DNA from: Brucella anthropi ATCC 49188
Lineage (GTDB): Bacteria; Pseudomonadota; Alphaproteobacteria; Rhizobiales; Rhizobiaceae
Assembly (NCBI RefSeq): GCF_000017405.1
Contig: NC_009667.1
Location: 682,001 to 746,000, forward strand
DNA length: 64,000 bases
Direction: 5' to 3'
Part shown: positions 8,385 to 17,659 of the stretch, one piece after another
Layout: each line of letters begins with the position of its first letter
How positions within the stretch are numbered: position 1 is the stretch's first letter
Notes under the pieces: model-generated
What the model saw: only the letters and a program-made list of their open reading frames with translations
Database searches by the model: none
What the model was told of the DNA's origin: nothing
Translations under genes and position numbers: made by a program

Positions 8385-10895
8385 TCAGGCAACCGCACCC
8401 AGTAAGGGTTTACCATGGGTGAGGCCATTCACCTTATCGACGATCCCACGCGCGTCGATACCAAAATGGCTGTAAAGGTCGCCAATCGTTCCTGTCTGAC
8501 CGAAATGCTCGACCCCGAGCGGAATCGTCTTATGACCGGTAACCGAACCGAGCCAGGACAGGGTCGCGGGATGCCCATCGATAACGGTAACGAATTTGCA
8601 GTGTGGGGGGACATCGTTCATCAGTTTTTCGACGTGGCACTCAGCTTGCGTGAGACCCCGGGCACGCGCGCGTTGTGCGGCGGTCCAGCCCGCATGAAGC
8701 CGGTCGGCAGATGTAACTGCCAACACGCCGATATCGCGCCGCCCTTCACCGATGATGCCAGCAGCCTTGATAGCCTCGGGCGCGATCACACCCTGGTAGG
8801 CGATGACCACGTCGCAATTCGGTCCAGGTTCACGCAGCCAATAGGCACCGTCAATCGCGCCTTGTCGGAATCGATCATCGATCCGCTTGGTCGGCTGCTC
8901 GATCGGATTGGTTGAAAGGCGCAGATAGACCGACCCACCGGTTTCGTCTCTAAGCCAGGTCCGTTCATCGGGATCGCCGCTTCCGTCGCGCTGCATATAG
9001 TCGAATGCCCAGTTCATAATAACAGCAAGTTCGTCGGCGAAAGCTGGCTCGAAAGCAGCAAGCCCATCCTGCGACATCCCGATGAGTGGAGATCCAATCG
9101 ATTGGTGCGCGCCACCTTCAGGCGCCAATGTCACACCGGAAGGCGTTCCCACGATGATGAATCGTGCATCCTGATAGCAGGCGTAATTCAAGGCATCCAA
9201 GCCGCGCCCTACGAATGGGTCGTAGACAGTTCCGATCGGTAGAAGGCGCTTGCCGAAAAGAGAGTGTGAAAGGCCTGCCGCGCCCAACAGCAGGAAGAGA
9301 TTCATTTCCGCAATGCCGAGTTCAATATGCTGGCCAGCCGGGGTGAATTCCCATTTTGCGGTTGAAGGTATTTTATGATCGATGAAAGTATCAGGGCGCT
9401 TTTCGCGGGCAAACAGTTTGCGCCGGTTGACCCATGGCCCAAGGTTGGTCGTTCCTGTAACATCGGGTGACATCGTTACAATTCGCGCGGCTAGTTCCGA
9501 GTCTGTTTTCGACAATTCGTCCAGGATTTTGCCAAAAGCCATCTGTGTCGAGATTTCTCGCTCGGCGCTTGTCGGGATCGCTGGTACCACAATGGGAGCG
9601 TCGTGGTAACGTCGCCGACCATTGGCAAAAAATGGCACTGTGTCTAGAAGCGTCTGCAACTGCTGCGGATCCTCGACCGTTGCCCATCGATCCCATTCCT
9701 GCCCTTCAGGAACGCCCATATGCGTTTGCCATTCAGCCATCTGGGCCTTTGTCATAAGGCCGCCGTGATTGTCCTTATGTCCGGCGATCGGGGTGCCCCA
9801 TCCTTTGATAGTATATGCTAGAAAGCACACCGGTCGGTCATGATCGATCTCGGCAAATGTCCCGGCCATGGTGCTCACGCAATTGCCGCCGAGATTTTCC
9901 ATAAGTTCGGCGAGTTCGACGTCGTTGCGCTTTTCGATCAGAGCGGTGACATCGCCCTGATCGCCGAGATCGTCCATGAGACGCCTGCGCCAGACGGCTC
10001 CGCCCATGAAGGTCAGCGCCGAATAAAGCTGATTTGGGCAATTGTCGATCCATTCTCGGAGCCGCTCCCCACCGGGTTCCTCGAAGGCCGCGCGTTGCAA
10101 TGCGCCATATTTGATCCTGATAACGTCCCAGCCGAAAGCGTTGAAAATGTCTTCGATCCGTCGAAACAAGCCTTCCTGAACGATGCCGTCGAGTGATTGC
10201 CGGTTGTAGTCGATGATCCACCAAGTGTTGCGCAAGCCGTGTTTCCAACCCTCCTGCAGGCATTCATAGACATTGCCTTCATCGAGTTCGGCATCTCCGA
10301 CCAATGCGATCATCCGGCTAAGGCATAAGTCTTTGCTCCAGTTCTTCGATGTAATGTAGTCCTGAATCATGGAAGCAAAGGACGTGATCGCGACACCGAG
10401 GCCGACAGAGCCAGTCGAGAAATCAACGTCATCGATGTCTTTGGTGCGGCTGGGATAGCTTTGTGCCCCATGGAACCCCCGAAAGTTTTCCATTTTCTCT
10501 CGCGTCTGGTTGCCCATCAGATACTGGATTGCATGAAAAACAGGTGAGGCGTGGGGTTTGACGGCAACGCGGTCCTGCGGGCGCAGTGCGGAGAAATAAA
10601 GCGCCGTCATAATTGATACCAGAGAAGCGGACGACGCCTGATGCCCGCCAACCTTGATCCCGTCCTCCTTTGGACGGATGTGGTTGGCATGATGAATCAT
10701 CCAGTGTGACAGCCATAAAAGCCGTTGTTCGATCGTCTTGAGATGTTCATGCTGCATATTGATTGGGCCTCTCGCGTTGTAGTCGCATATGATTGGCTCG
10801 CAGAATTCGGGCCGCGTCAATATGCTGTTAAAGTGATCAAGCGTTCGGAGATCGATGGCGGCGCGACGGTTTGACGTCGTAGCTCCTTTTTTCAC
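8385..10895 (-). CDS. Transketolase-like enzyme related to the pyruvate dehydrogenase E1 component (AceE type)
   Basis: A protein of 836 residues with the homodimeric E1 layout: a thiamin-diphosphate domain containing KVGGHQASSAS, VGDAELDEGNVYECLQEG and a DYNRQS segment (the GDx-to-N ThDP/Mg motif), then a pyrimidine-binding domain and a transketolase C-domain. AceE-type enzymes decarboxylate a 2-oxo acid and pass the acyl group to a lipoyl E2. No E2 or E3 gene is present in this operon, so the acceptor must come from elsewhere or the chemistry differs. The GTG at 10895 overlaps the tctA stop (GTGA); a later ATG at 10757 (MQHEHLKTIEQR) is a possible alternative start. It is the last gene of the operon. 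Confidence 0.8.
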   Translation of the reverse strand: MKKGATTSNRRAAIDLRTLDHFNSILTRPEFCEPIICDYNARGPINMQHEHLKTIEQRLLWLSHWMIHHANHIRPKEDGIKVGGHQASSASLVSIMTALYFSALRPQDRVAVKPHASPVFHAIQYLMGNQTREKMENFRGFHGAQSYPSRTKDIDDVDFSTGSVGLGVAITSFASMIQDYITSKNWSKDLCLSRMIALVGDAELDEGNVYECLQEGWKHGLRNTWWIIDYNRQSLDGIVQEGLFRRIEDIFNAFGWDVIRIKYGALQRAAFEEPGGERLREWIDNCPNQLYSALTFMGGAVWRRRLMDDLGDQGDVTALIEKRNDVELAELMENLGGNCVSTMAGTFAEIDHDRPVCFLAYTIKGWGTPIAGHKDNHGGLMTKAQMAEWQTHMGVPEGQEWDRWATVEDPQQLQTLLDTVPFFANGRRRYHDAPIVVPAIPTSAEREISTQMAFGKILDELSKTDSELAARIVTMSPDVTGTTNLGPWVNRRKLFAREKRPDTFIDHKIPSTAKWEFTPAGQHIELGIAEMNLFLLLGAAGLSHSLFGKRLLPIGTVYDPFVGRGLDALNYACYQDARFIIVGTPSGVTLAPEGGAHQSIGSPLIGMSQDGLAAFEPAFADELAVIMNWAFDYMQRDGSGDPDERTWLRDETGGSVYLRLSTNPIEQPTKRIDDRFRQGAIDGAYWLREPGPNCDVVIAYQGVIAPEAIKAAGIIGEGRRDIGVLAVTSADRLHAGWTAAQRARARGLTQAECHVEKLMNDVPPHCKFVTVIDGHPATLSWLGSVTGHKTIPLGVEHFGQTGTIGDLYSHFGIDARGIVDKVNGLTHGKPLLGAVA

Positions 10896-12400
10896 GAGGG
10901 CCGGCGGACGAACCAGACGCCAATGTTCTTGATCATTGGAATGATCAGAATGGCCAGCGTGAACAGGATCAGGCAGATGCTGATCGGGCTTTCGGTGAAA
11001 ATCATAGGGCTACCTTCGCCGAGAATAAGGCTCTGACGCAGATTTTCCTCAAGTAGGGAGCCGAGCAGAAAGGCCAGCAGGAGAGGGGCCATGTCGAAAC
11101 CGGCCTTACGCAACCCGTAGGCTACAAATCCGCATCCAATCACGACGCCGACGTCGAACATGCTGTTGTTCAGGCTAAACGCGCCTATGACACAGAACAG
11201 AACGATCAGCGGTGCCAGAACGGCCTGAGGAACCTTCAGCAAAAGGACAAAAACGCGGATCATAGGAACGTTGAGAACGACGAGCATTGCGTTGCCGATT
11301 AACATGCTGGCGACGATCCCCCAGAAGAGTTGCGGATGTTCCGAGATAATCTGGGGTCCTGGAACGACATTTTGCATCAGAAGCGCTCCCATGATGATGC
11401 CGATCACCGCATTTGCTGGGATACCGAGGCAAAGCATGGGAATAAAGCTCGCCTGTGCCGCAGCGTTGTTAGCACTTTCGGGTCCCGCGACACCTTCGAT
11501 CGCCCCTTTGCCGAACCGCTCAGGTGAGCGGGAGAGTTTCTTCTCCATGAGGTAACTCGCAAAGCCGGCGACGAGCGCACCGCCGCCCGGCAAAAGCCCC
11601 AGGAAAAAGCCGAGAACCGTACCACGCGCAATCGGTCCGCCCGAGGCTTTCCAGTCTTTCCGATTCGGCAGAAGGTCGCGCAACCGATAAGAAGGCATTC
11701 TCGTGGCTTCGTGCGCTTCTTTCTGTTGGATCAGCATCAGGACCTCGCTCATGCCAAACAGGCCCATGGCCAGTATGGCGATGTTGAAGCCATCACGCAG
11801 GTAACTGACTTCAAAAGTGAAACGTTCCGCTCCGGAAATCAGATCGACGCCAACGGTTGAGAGAAGCAGACCGAGCGCCACCATCGTCCACGCGCGGATA
11901 CGCGGCCCCTCGCCAACGCTTGCCGCTAGCACAAGGCCCAACAGGACGATCGATGACTTCTCGACCGGCCCGAAAGCAAGTGCAACCTTGGTAAAGGCAG
12001 GCCCAATAATCGCAATCGCGAGAGTCGCGGAAATGCCTGCGATAAAGCTTCCAAATGCGCTGATGCCGAGAGCGGCGCCGGCTCGGCCCTGTTTGGCCAT
12101 GGGATAGCCGTCGAAGCACGTCATCACGCTTGAGGCTTCTCCGGGGACCCGCATCAGGACGGAGGTTATCGAACCACCATATTGCGATCCATAGTAGATG
12201 CCGGCGAGCAGGATAATAGCGCTTGTTTGATCCAGTACCATGGTAATGGGCAACAATAAGCTAACCGTCGCGGAAGGCCCTAGACCAGGTAGGACGCCAA
12301 CCGCGGTCCCTAGGACGGCGCCAAGAAGCGCTACCGCGATATTGGTTGGTTCTAGAGCAATGCCGAGGCCCATCATGAGTTGGGAAAGGGAATCGATCAT
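10892..12400 (-). CDS. tctA: Tripartite tricarboxylate transporter, large permease TctA
   Basis: A protein of 502 residues, strongly hydrophobic throughout, with the TctA signature GVLPGLGPSATVSLLLPIT near residue 35 and a second GLLPGGGALVAGFASY around 265, the internal pseudo-repeat of the family. About 10-12 membrane segments are expected. TctA forms the cation-coupled channel that imports carboxylates delivered by the periplasmic TctC. The gene lies directly after tctB with no gap and overlaps the E1-like gene by 4 bases. The substrate cannot be read from the sequence; the family handles citrate and many other organic acids. Confidence 0.93.
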   Translation of the reverse strand: MIDSLSQLMMGLGIALEPTNIAVALLGAVLGTAVGVLPGLGPSATVSLLLPITMVLDQTSAIILLAGIYYGSQYGGSITSVLMRVPGEASSVMTCFDGYPMAKQGRAGAALGISAFGSFIAGISATLAIAIIGPAFTKVALAFGPVEKSSIVLLGLVLAASVGEGPRIRAWTMVALGLLLSTVGVDLISGAERFTFEVSYLRDGFNIAILAMGLFGMSEVLMLIQQKEAHEATRMPSYRLRDLLPNRKDWKASGGPIARGTVLGFFLGLLPGGGALVAGFASYLMEKKLSRSPERFGKGAIEGVAGPESANNAAAQASFIPMLCLGIPANAVIGIIMGALLMQNVVPGPQIISEHPQLFWGIVASMLIGNAMLVVLNVPMIRVFVLLLKVPQAVLAPLIVLFCVIGAFSLNNSMFDVGVVIGCGFVAYGLRKAGFDMAPLLLAFLLGSLLEENLRQSLILGEGSPMIFTESPISICLILFTLAILIIPMIKNIGVWFVRRPS

Positions 12401-12829
12401 TTATAGCCTCCAAATGCCGTGCGGTAGGGGGACCGAGAGAAGAATTTCAAACAGGACCCAGGTTGCCACGGCGACAGCGGCCGAGAGCAAACCGGCAATC
12501 TGCCATTTCATGCGCTCGATGAACAACAGGACTCCTGAGAGGAACAGGAACGCCGCGGCGACAAACCCGAGGACTTCGAGCAAGACGCAGAAGAGAGCGA
12601 GTGCCACGCAATAGGCGATGACGCGTGGAATCTCGATTGGGTCTTCGTCGGGCACGACGCCCTGGGTCGTGCAAAGCAGGCTCGTGACAATCAACAGCAG
12701 GGCGGCCAGGAAGGGAAACAGACCTGCCGCAGGTTCGCCACTCTCCCAAAGGTGCATGCGAAGTCCACTTGCTGCGGCTCCAAGCCCGATTCCAGAAAGT
12801 GCGTAGGGAACGAAACGAGCCGGGTTCAT
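12401..12829 (-). CDS. tctB: Tripartite tricarboxylate transporter, small permease TctB
   Basis: A protein of 142 residues with four predicted membrane helices (for example FLAALLLIVTSLLC and VIAYCVALALFCVLLEVLG), matching the small DUF1468/TctB subunit in size and layout. It overlaps the end of tctC (ATGA at 12826) and is followed at once by tctA, the conserved gene order. TctB accompanies TctA in the membrane; its precise part in transport is unclear. Confidence 0.85.
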   Translation of the reverse strand: MNPARFVPYALSGIGLGAAASGLRMHLWESGEPAAGLFPFLAALLLIVTSLLCTTQGVVPDEDPIEIPRVIAYCVALALFCVLLEVLGFVAAAFLFLSGVLLFIERMKWQIAGLLSAAVAVATWVLFEILLSVPLPHGIWRL

Positions 12830-13788
12830 AAATGCTCCTCCATCGTTTCAATCTGACTTCCGATCCTGGTATATGCCTCCTTGACCATGCTCGTGAATTC
12901 TTCACTCTTCTGAAACAGAGGATAGCCATTGATGAGTTTTAGAAAGTCCGCATACATCGGGCTAGACACCATTTCGCCGATTGCCTCTTCCCACCAGGAG
13001 ACGATGTCGGAAGGCATCCCGGCGGGCCCGAACAGACCGTATGAAGCGGGAATGGCGATTGGATAACCCCGCTCTGCAAAACTGACGATGCCTTTCGGGC
13101 TCGCTTGCGGGTTCGGACTGGTTTCAGCCAGCAAACGTACAGATCCCGCCGCCAGATGCGGTCCGAAATCTGACGACACAACCATATCGATGTGCCCGCC
13201 AAGGAGTGCGGTTACAGCATCGGCGCCTCCGCGAAAGGGAACGAATGTCGCTTTCGCTTTCTCCTTGCGGAACGCGGCGTCTGTCGCGATATGGGCAAGT
13301 CCCCGCGGTGCGGCGGTGGCCCACTTCAACTTCGATGGGTTGTTACGGCAAAAATCCAGCAATTGATCCCAGGTCTGATGCGGACTGTCTTTTCGCACAA
13401 AACAGGGAACGGAAATCCCAGCATAGCTCGCAATATAGGTGAAGTCCTTTGTCGCGTCGTACGGAACTTTCTGCAGGTGGGGTGCGACCAATACCGGGCT
13501 GACTGAATATAACGACAGGACGGAGCCATCCGGCGATGCTCTTCGCACCTGGTCGGTTGCGATTGTTCCGCCTGCGCCGGGCCGAAAGTCCGGTGTCGCA
13601 ACGAGACCGCGCTCCCGCTTCACATAACTGGTCACGACACGAGATGCGATATCGCCCGCGCCACCGGCTGCGAAGCCGACGGTCAGCATCGGATTGTCCG
13701 CGGGATAAGGTTTGGTAGCCGACCATGCCAAACGATGGCCGGCTCCGATAAAGAAGGCTGTTGCAGCCAGAAATTCGCGTCGTCTCAT
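12826..13788 (-). CDS. tctC: Tripartite tricarboxylate transporter substrate-binding protein TctC (Bug family)
   Basis: A protein of 320 residues with an N-terminal signal MRRREFLAATAFFIGAGH; the RRREF start resembles a twin-arginine signal. Family features are VGFAAGGAGDIASRVV at the substrate pocket, DFRPGAGGTIATDQV and PYDATKDFTYIA. Bug proteins capture a carboxylate in the periplasm and hand it to TctA/TctB. The gene lies between the threonine-synthase-like gene (55 bp gap) and tctB (4-bp overlap). The ligand is not evident. Confidence 0.92.
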   Translation of the reverse strand: MRRREFLAATAFFIGAGHRLAWSATKPYPADNPMLTVGFAAGGAGDIASRVVTSYVKRERGLVATPDFRPGAGGTIATDQVRRASPDGSVLSLYSVSPVLVAPHLQKVPYDATKDFTYIASYAGISVPCFVRKDSPHQTWDQLLDFCRNNPSKLKWATAAPRGLAHIATDAAFRKEKAKATFVPFRGGADAVTALLGGHIDMVVSSDFGPHLAAGSVRLLAETSPNPQASPKGIVSFAERGYPIAIPASYGLFGPAGMPSDIVSWWEEAIGEMVSSPMYADFLKLINGYPLFQKSEEFTSMVKEAYTRIGSQIETMEEHL

Positions 13789-13843
13789 TTTCCTTCCCCT
13801 TCAATTTGATTAGTGGAATTGCGGACGTATCGGTATTTCTTTG

Positions 13844-15088
13844 CTAGATGTCGCAATGCCTGAGGGCGTCTTCGATATTGCTGAAGCGCGGGAGAGGCTT
13901 TTCCGAAATGGATTTGTCGATGTCCTTCAGACCAGAAGCCGTGACAACCGCGACAGCGCTTTCATCTCCGCGGATTATGTTTCGACGTCGTGCTGTCGCG
14001 ATAGCAGCGAGCGGCATCACGGAAGAAAGCTCCAAAAATACGCCTTCGCTCGCGGCAATTCGCTCTTGAAAGGCGACCAGACCGTCATTGGCGACGGGAA
14101 TGGCGGTGCCGTTGGAAGCGCGTAGCGCCTTGAGGGCCTGGTATGTGCTTCTTGTCGCTCCAACCGAAACGGCGAGCGCATTGAACGAAGCGGCCATGTC
14201 GGGTATCTGGTCGCTTCGAGTCTCAAGCGCTGTGGCGAGAGAGCCATGCGCTTCCGCCGCAAGCAGGCGCGGCATCCGGGCGATCAATCCGTCTACCATC
14301 AACTCGTGAAATCCGAGCCAGGCGCCCGCGATCGCGTCGCCATAGCAGACCGGAAACGCGCACCAGTCCGGCACTTTCCCATTGAACTGTTCGATTATTT
14401 CGTAGGCGAGGGTTTTGTACCCCTCGATGCCGATCGGATGGCTGCCGACAACTGGATGTCTGTAAGGCGACGTTGCAAACCAACCATAGCGTTCGACACC
14501 CTTGGCGAGAAACGGCCAGCGCTCCTGCTTGTTTTCGAAGGGTACGATTTTGGCGCCATATTTCTGGATTTGCGAGAGCATGGGCCCCGCAGAACCCGCA
14601 ATGGTCGCAACGATGCACTCAAGTCCCGCGCGCGCTGCATAAGCGGCGAGCGATGCACCAGCGTTTCCGCTTGAACTCGTTGCGACGACTGATGCACCTG
14701 CCTCTACCGCGGCCGTTACCGCGACGGTTGAGAACCGATCCTTATGTGACCAAGTTGGATTGTAGCCCTCGTTCTTGATGAAAAGATTTGGCACGCCGAT
14801 CACTGCACCGATCCGTTCCGATCGAAGGAGTGGTGTCAGACCTTCGCCCAGAGAGACAGCGGAGCTCTCATCAAAAGGGAGCCTTTCAGCATAACGCCAG
14901 AGCGAAGGCAGCCGGGCTATTCCCTTAACGGTCGAGGTTGCAGGAGTGGGAGCACGATAAAGCACTTTCAGATTTGAAGGAGCGATTTCCAGACATGACG
15001 GGCAACCGCGTGAATCGATCGGCATGTCGATCGGAAATTCGTTACCGCATCGATAGCAGGAATATGCTGCGATCCTGTTCATCATCAC
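13844..15088 (-). CDS. PLP-dependent enzyme of the threonine synthase family
   Basis: A protein of 414 residues. The N-terminus carries a zinc-ribbon-like pair of CxxC motifs (CYRCG, CPSC), seen in some threonine synthases. The PLP lysine lies in NPTWSHKDRFS (about residue 117), and TSSSGNAGASLAAYAARAG is the substrate/phosphate loop. Threonine synthase converts O-phosphohomoserine to threonine, but a second copy inside a catabolic operon next to a transporter suggests elimination or deamination of an imported amino-acid derivative, giving a 2-oxo acid for the E1-like enzyme. This last point is inference. It overlaps the end of the upstream peptidase gene. Confidence 0.82.
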   Translation of the reverse strand: MMMNRIAAYSCYRCGNEFPIDMPIDSRGCPSCLEIAPSNLKVLYRAPTPATSTVKGIARLPSLWRYAERLPFDESSAVSLGEGLTPLLRSERIGAVIGVPNLFIKNEGYNPTWSHKDRFSTVAVTAAVEAGASVVATSSSGNAGASLAAYAARAGLECIVATIAGSAGPMLSQIQKYGAKIVPFENKQERWPFLAKGVERYGWFATSPYRHPVVGSHPIGIEGYKTLAYEIIEQFNGKVPDWCAFPVCYGDAIAGAWLGFHELMVDGLIARMPRLLAAEAHGSLATALETRSDQIPDMAASFNALAVSVGATRSTYQALKALRASNGTAIPVANDGLVAFQERIAASEGVFLELSSVMPLAAIATARRRNIIRGDESAVAVVTASGLKDIDKSISEKPLPRFSNIEDALRHCDI

Positions 15089-16272
15089 AGCACCATCAGG
15101 CTGTCGCCATTGTTGGTCAGCAATTCCGCGCCGCCCGAACGGACGACAAGCATATCCTCGACCTGAAGGCCAATATGTCCCAGTTCGTAATACGGCGTCT
15201 CGATACAGAGAACCATTCCCTCCTCAAGGATATCGGAGCTGCCTGCGGCAAGAAGCGGAAGATCATATCCATCCAGACCGATGCCATGGCCAACATGACT
15301 GCGTTGGTAATGAGGGATGCCCTCTGCGCGTACCGTATCGACAACGATTTCAAAGATCTTCGATACGGAAACGCCTGGGCGGATTTGCTCAATGCCTCGC
15401 TGAACGCCTCTGTTCAGCGCATTGTACTTGGTCCGAACTTCCTGCGATGGCTCTCCAAAGCTGACATTTCGCGCAATATCCGCACGATAGTGCCTGAAGT
15501 GGCCGCCGACATCGAAACGGATCATATCGCCAGCCTTGAGTGCACGATCTGAAGGCTGGACATTCATCAATGCGCTACGCTCGCCAAAACCGATACAACC
15601 CAAAACCGGAAAGCCATCTTCCTCGACCGTCTGGCCGTGAAATACTCTGGCGAGATCATGTTCTGTCGCGCCGACGGTCGCAACTTTAAGCGCAGAAGCA
15701 ATGGATCTCTCGGTAATCGCGCCGACGGTCGTGAGTCTTTCAATCTCTTCAGAAGTCTTGACCGCCCGAACCCATCGGAACAGCGCAGCGGCGTTAATCC
15801 AGTTGACGTCGGGGAGCTCGCTACGCAGCTTCTCCATATCGCCAGGCAATAATCCGCTTTCATCAAGGCCAATGCGGGCCTTCAACAGCCTTTGTAAGCG
15901 GATTTCTGTTATAAGGGCATCAATTGCATTGCTGTCGTCAGGCAGATTGAAGAGTTCTTTCTGTCTAAAACTTACCGCGTCGAGTTCCGTTGAAGAGGCA
16001 GTATCGACAGTGAAGGAGCCGAATCTACGGACTTTCGTATCAACGTTTTGATCGGCGAGGAGATCGAGTGTGGAAGTTCCAGTGATGACAACCGAGGATT
16101 GAATGTCCGTTTTCGCTTGACGTAACACGAAGGCCTGCGGTCCGCGCCTGATCCATTGTGGCAGACACCAGAAACCACTTGTGTAAAGGACATTTTCTGG
16201 TGACGTAGCCACTATTGCCGCTAGATCATGTTTGATCATTGCTGTTTGAAGACGTTCTTCGTGTAGTAACAT
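15085..16272 (-). CDS. M24-family metallopeptidase (Xaa-Pro dipeptidase/creatinase-like)
   Basis: A protein of 395 residues with an N-terminal creatinase-type domain (about 1-165) and a C-terminal pita-bread domain. Likely metal ligands are visible: Asp in MIRFDVGGHF, Asp in YRADIARNV, His in SHVGHGIGLDG, Glu in LCIETPYYELG and Glu in GLQVEDML. Members cleave Xaa-Pro bonds or hydrolyse small amides such as creatine and ectoine derivatives. Position as first enzyme gene after the regulator suggests hydrolysis of an imported substrate. An AGGAAAGGA stretch upstream supports the ATG at 16272. It overlaps the threonine-synthase-like gene by 4 bp. Confidence 0.87.
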   Translation of the reverse strand: MLLHEERLQTAMIKHDLAAIVATSPENVLYTSGFWCLPQWIRRGPQAFVLRQAKTDIQSSVVITGTSTLDLLADQNVDTKVRRFGSFTVDTASSTELDAVSFRQKELFNLPDDSNAIDALITEIRLQRLLKARIGLDESGLLPGDMEKLRSELPDVNWINAAALFRWVRAVKTSEEIERLTTVGAITERSIASALKVATVGATEHDLARVFHGQTVEEDGFPVLGCIGFGERSALMNVQPSDRALKAGDMIRFDVGGHFRHYRADIARNVSFGEPSQEVRTKYNALNRGVQRGIEQIRPGVSVSKIFEIVVDTVRAEGIPHYQRSHVGHGIGLDGYDLPLLAAGSSDILEEGMVLCIETPYYELGHIGLQVEDMLVVRSGGAELLTNNGDSLMVL

Positions 16273-16296
16273 TGGCTATCCTTTCCTCCTCAAAAT

Positions 16297-17055
16297 TTAC
16301 GTTTCTTCAAAACCCAATCCTTTCGAGATACGATCCGCAGCCGTAACTATCTTATCCGCTACGTCGCTGATCTTGACCTTTGGGTAGACCGCACGCGGAA
16401 ATGCGATACTTATTGCGGCTGCTACCGAGCCCGCCGCGTCATAAATTGGAGCTCCAACCGAAATGACTCCCTCTAGATTCTCCGACATGGCCGTGGCGTA
16501 CCCGAGCGAGCGTCCAAGACGTAGTTGCTCAACCAATTTGTCTACTTCCACGACTGTTCGTTCTGTAAGGCGCCGGAGCGGTTCATGGCCAAGCAGATCT
16601 GCAATCAACCTATCGCTCATACCGAATAGCAAAGCCTTGCCGAGAGCGGTTGAGTGAAGCGCCATCGACTCACCAGGATGGGCGCGAATGACGACAGGAC
16701 TGTCGGATTGTACGGCGAGTACATAAACGCCAGCAGATCCGCGTCTAACGCCAAGGAAGCCGTTGAAACATCCGCCAGCCGCCAGCTGTTTGAGTTCTAT
16801 TTCCGCAAGTTTCAGAAGTCTGCTGCGTTGAAAAACATGCTGCGCAAGCCCAAGCACAGCGTAACCAATTTGGTAGCGGCGATTGTTTTCTTGTTCCACG
16901 TGACCTTGCGCGGCCAATGTATTCAGCAGCCTTTGGGCAACTGAGGGTGTCAATTCGAGCCGTCGTGCAATTTCCCGCACACCTAAGGGTTCACGTGCGT
17001 CTTTGAGCAAATTGAGGATCAGAAGGCCTTTTTCAAGCGAGAGATTGCTACTCAT
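16297..17055 (-). CDS. IclR-family transcriptional regulator
   Basis: A protein of about 252 residues with an N-terminal winged helix (LEKGLLILNLLKDAREPLGVREIARRLELTPSVAQRLLNTL) and a C-terminal effector domain (LHSTALGKALLFGMSD, SLGYATAMSENLEGVISVGAPI). IclR proteins usually respond to a small acid or aromatic ligand and control a neighbouring catabolic operon. It heads the minus-strand operon, 24 bp before the peptidase gene. The start is set at ATG 17055 (MSSNLS); a TTG at 17067 is also open. An inverted repeat lies immediately upstream. Confidence 0.92.
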   Translation of the reverse strand: MSSNLSLEKGLLILNLLKDAREPLGVREIARRLELTPSVAQRLLNTLAAQGHVEQENNRRYQIGYAVLGLAQHVFQRSRLLKLAEIELKQLAAGGCFNGFLGVRRGSAGVYVLAVQSDSPVVIRAHPGESMALHSTALGKALLFGMSDRLIADLLGHEPLRRLTERTVVEVDKLVEQLRLGRSLGYATAMSENLEGVISVGAPIYDAAGSVAAAISIAFPRAVYPKVKISDVADKIVTAADRISKGLGFEET

Positions 17056-17057
17056 AT

Positions 17058-17090
17058 TTTGTTCCAATTATAAGAACATTGTTCCATATA
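17058..17090. promoter_or_regulatory. Probable operator of the IclR-family regulator/operon
   Basis: Directly upstream of the regulator start is an 11-bp perfect palindrome GAACATTGTTC (17074-17084), with a further GTTCC half-site at 17061-17065 and GTTCC at 17081-17085. Spaced GTTCC/GGAAC repeats of this kind are what a dimeric or tetrameric IclR protein would bind. Function is inferred from symmetry and position only. Confidence 0.45.
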
Positions 17091-17184
17091 ATGTACATTA
17101 AAGTCCTTACGTCGACTGCGTGTCAAGCGGAATGTTCATTATAGTGTGTCGTCATATAGTGTACGCCACTGCAACCGTCGTCAG

Positions 17185-17409
17185 ATGGACATACGCTCGG
17201 TTGTTGGTCTCAATGTTCAGAGAATTCGGCGAGAACGCCGCCTGTCGCAGGAAGAATTGAGCTTCCGTGCGGCGAAGACACGTGCCTATATTAGTGGGCT
17301 GGAAGCGGGGAAGCGCAATCCGACCATTTTAACGCTCGCGATGCTGGCCGATGCCCTTGCGGTCGAGCCGAACGATCTACTCCGCCGACAGCAGAAGGTT
17401 GATAAATAA
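17185..17409 (+). CDS. Small XRE-family HTH regulator
   Basis: A protein of 74 residues consisting almost entirely of a Cro/CI helix-turn-helix: VGLNVQRIRRERRLSQEELSF, RAAKTRAYISGLEAGKRNPT, ILTLAMLADALAVEPNDLL. The ATG at 17185 (MDIRSVV) is preferred over an upstream in-frame start whose codons would fall in the regulatory region. It diverges from the IclR gene and converges with another XRE gene at 17432. Such single-domain regulators commonly control mobile-element or conjugation functions; the target is unknown. Confidence 0.85.
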   Translation: MDIRSVVGLNVQRIRRERRLSQEELSFRAAKTRAYISGLEAGKRNPTILTLAMLADALAVEPNDLLRRQQKVDK

Positions 17410-17431
17410 GGAAATAGCGGCCCAATCACCT

Positions 17432-17659
17432 TTATTTTTGTGGCGTTAGGAAGGGGCGCTCAATGAGGCGTTCCGCATTAATTTGCAGGGCAAGAGACAA
17501 TGCCTCAATGGTCTCCAAGGTGGGAGAGCATTCTTCTCGTTCGAGTTTGCCAATGAAGTTTCGATCAAGGCCAGCGAACTCGGCCAAGCGTTCTTGAGTA
17601 AGGCCAGATTCTTGACGACAAAGCCGCAAATTTCTCGCAAAGATAGCTGTGAGTCTCAT
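17432..17659 (-). CDS. Small XRE-family HTH regulator
   Basis: A protein of 75 residues, again a lone Cro/CI helix-turn-helix (FARNLRLCRQESGLTQERLAE, FAGLDRNFIGKLEREECSP, TLETIEALSLALQINAERLI). The start is taken at ATG 17659 (MRLTAIF); an ATG 12 bp upstream is in frame. It is convergent with the XRE gene ending at 17409, with 22 bp between stops, and resembles it in layout but not closely in sequence. It lies between the catabolic operon and the LuxR-type and VirB genes. Confidence 0.83.
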   Translation of the reverse strand: MRLTAIFARNLRLCRQESGLTQERLAEFAGLDRNFIGKLEREECSPTLETIEALSLALQINAERLIERPFLTPQK

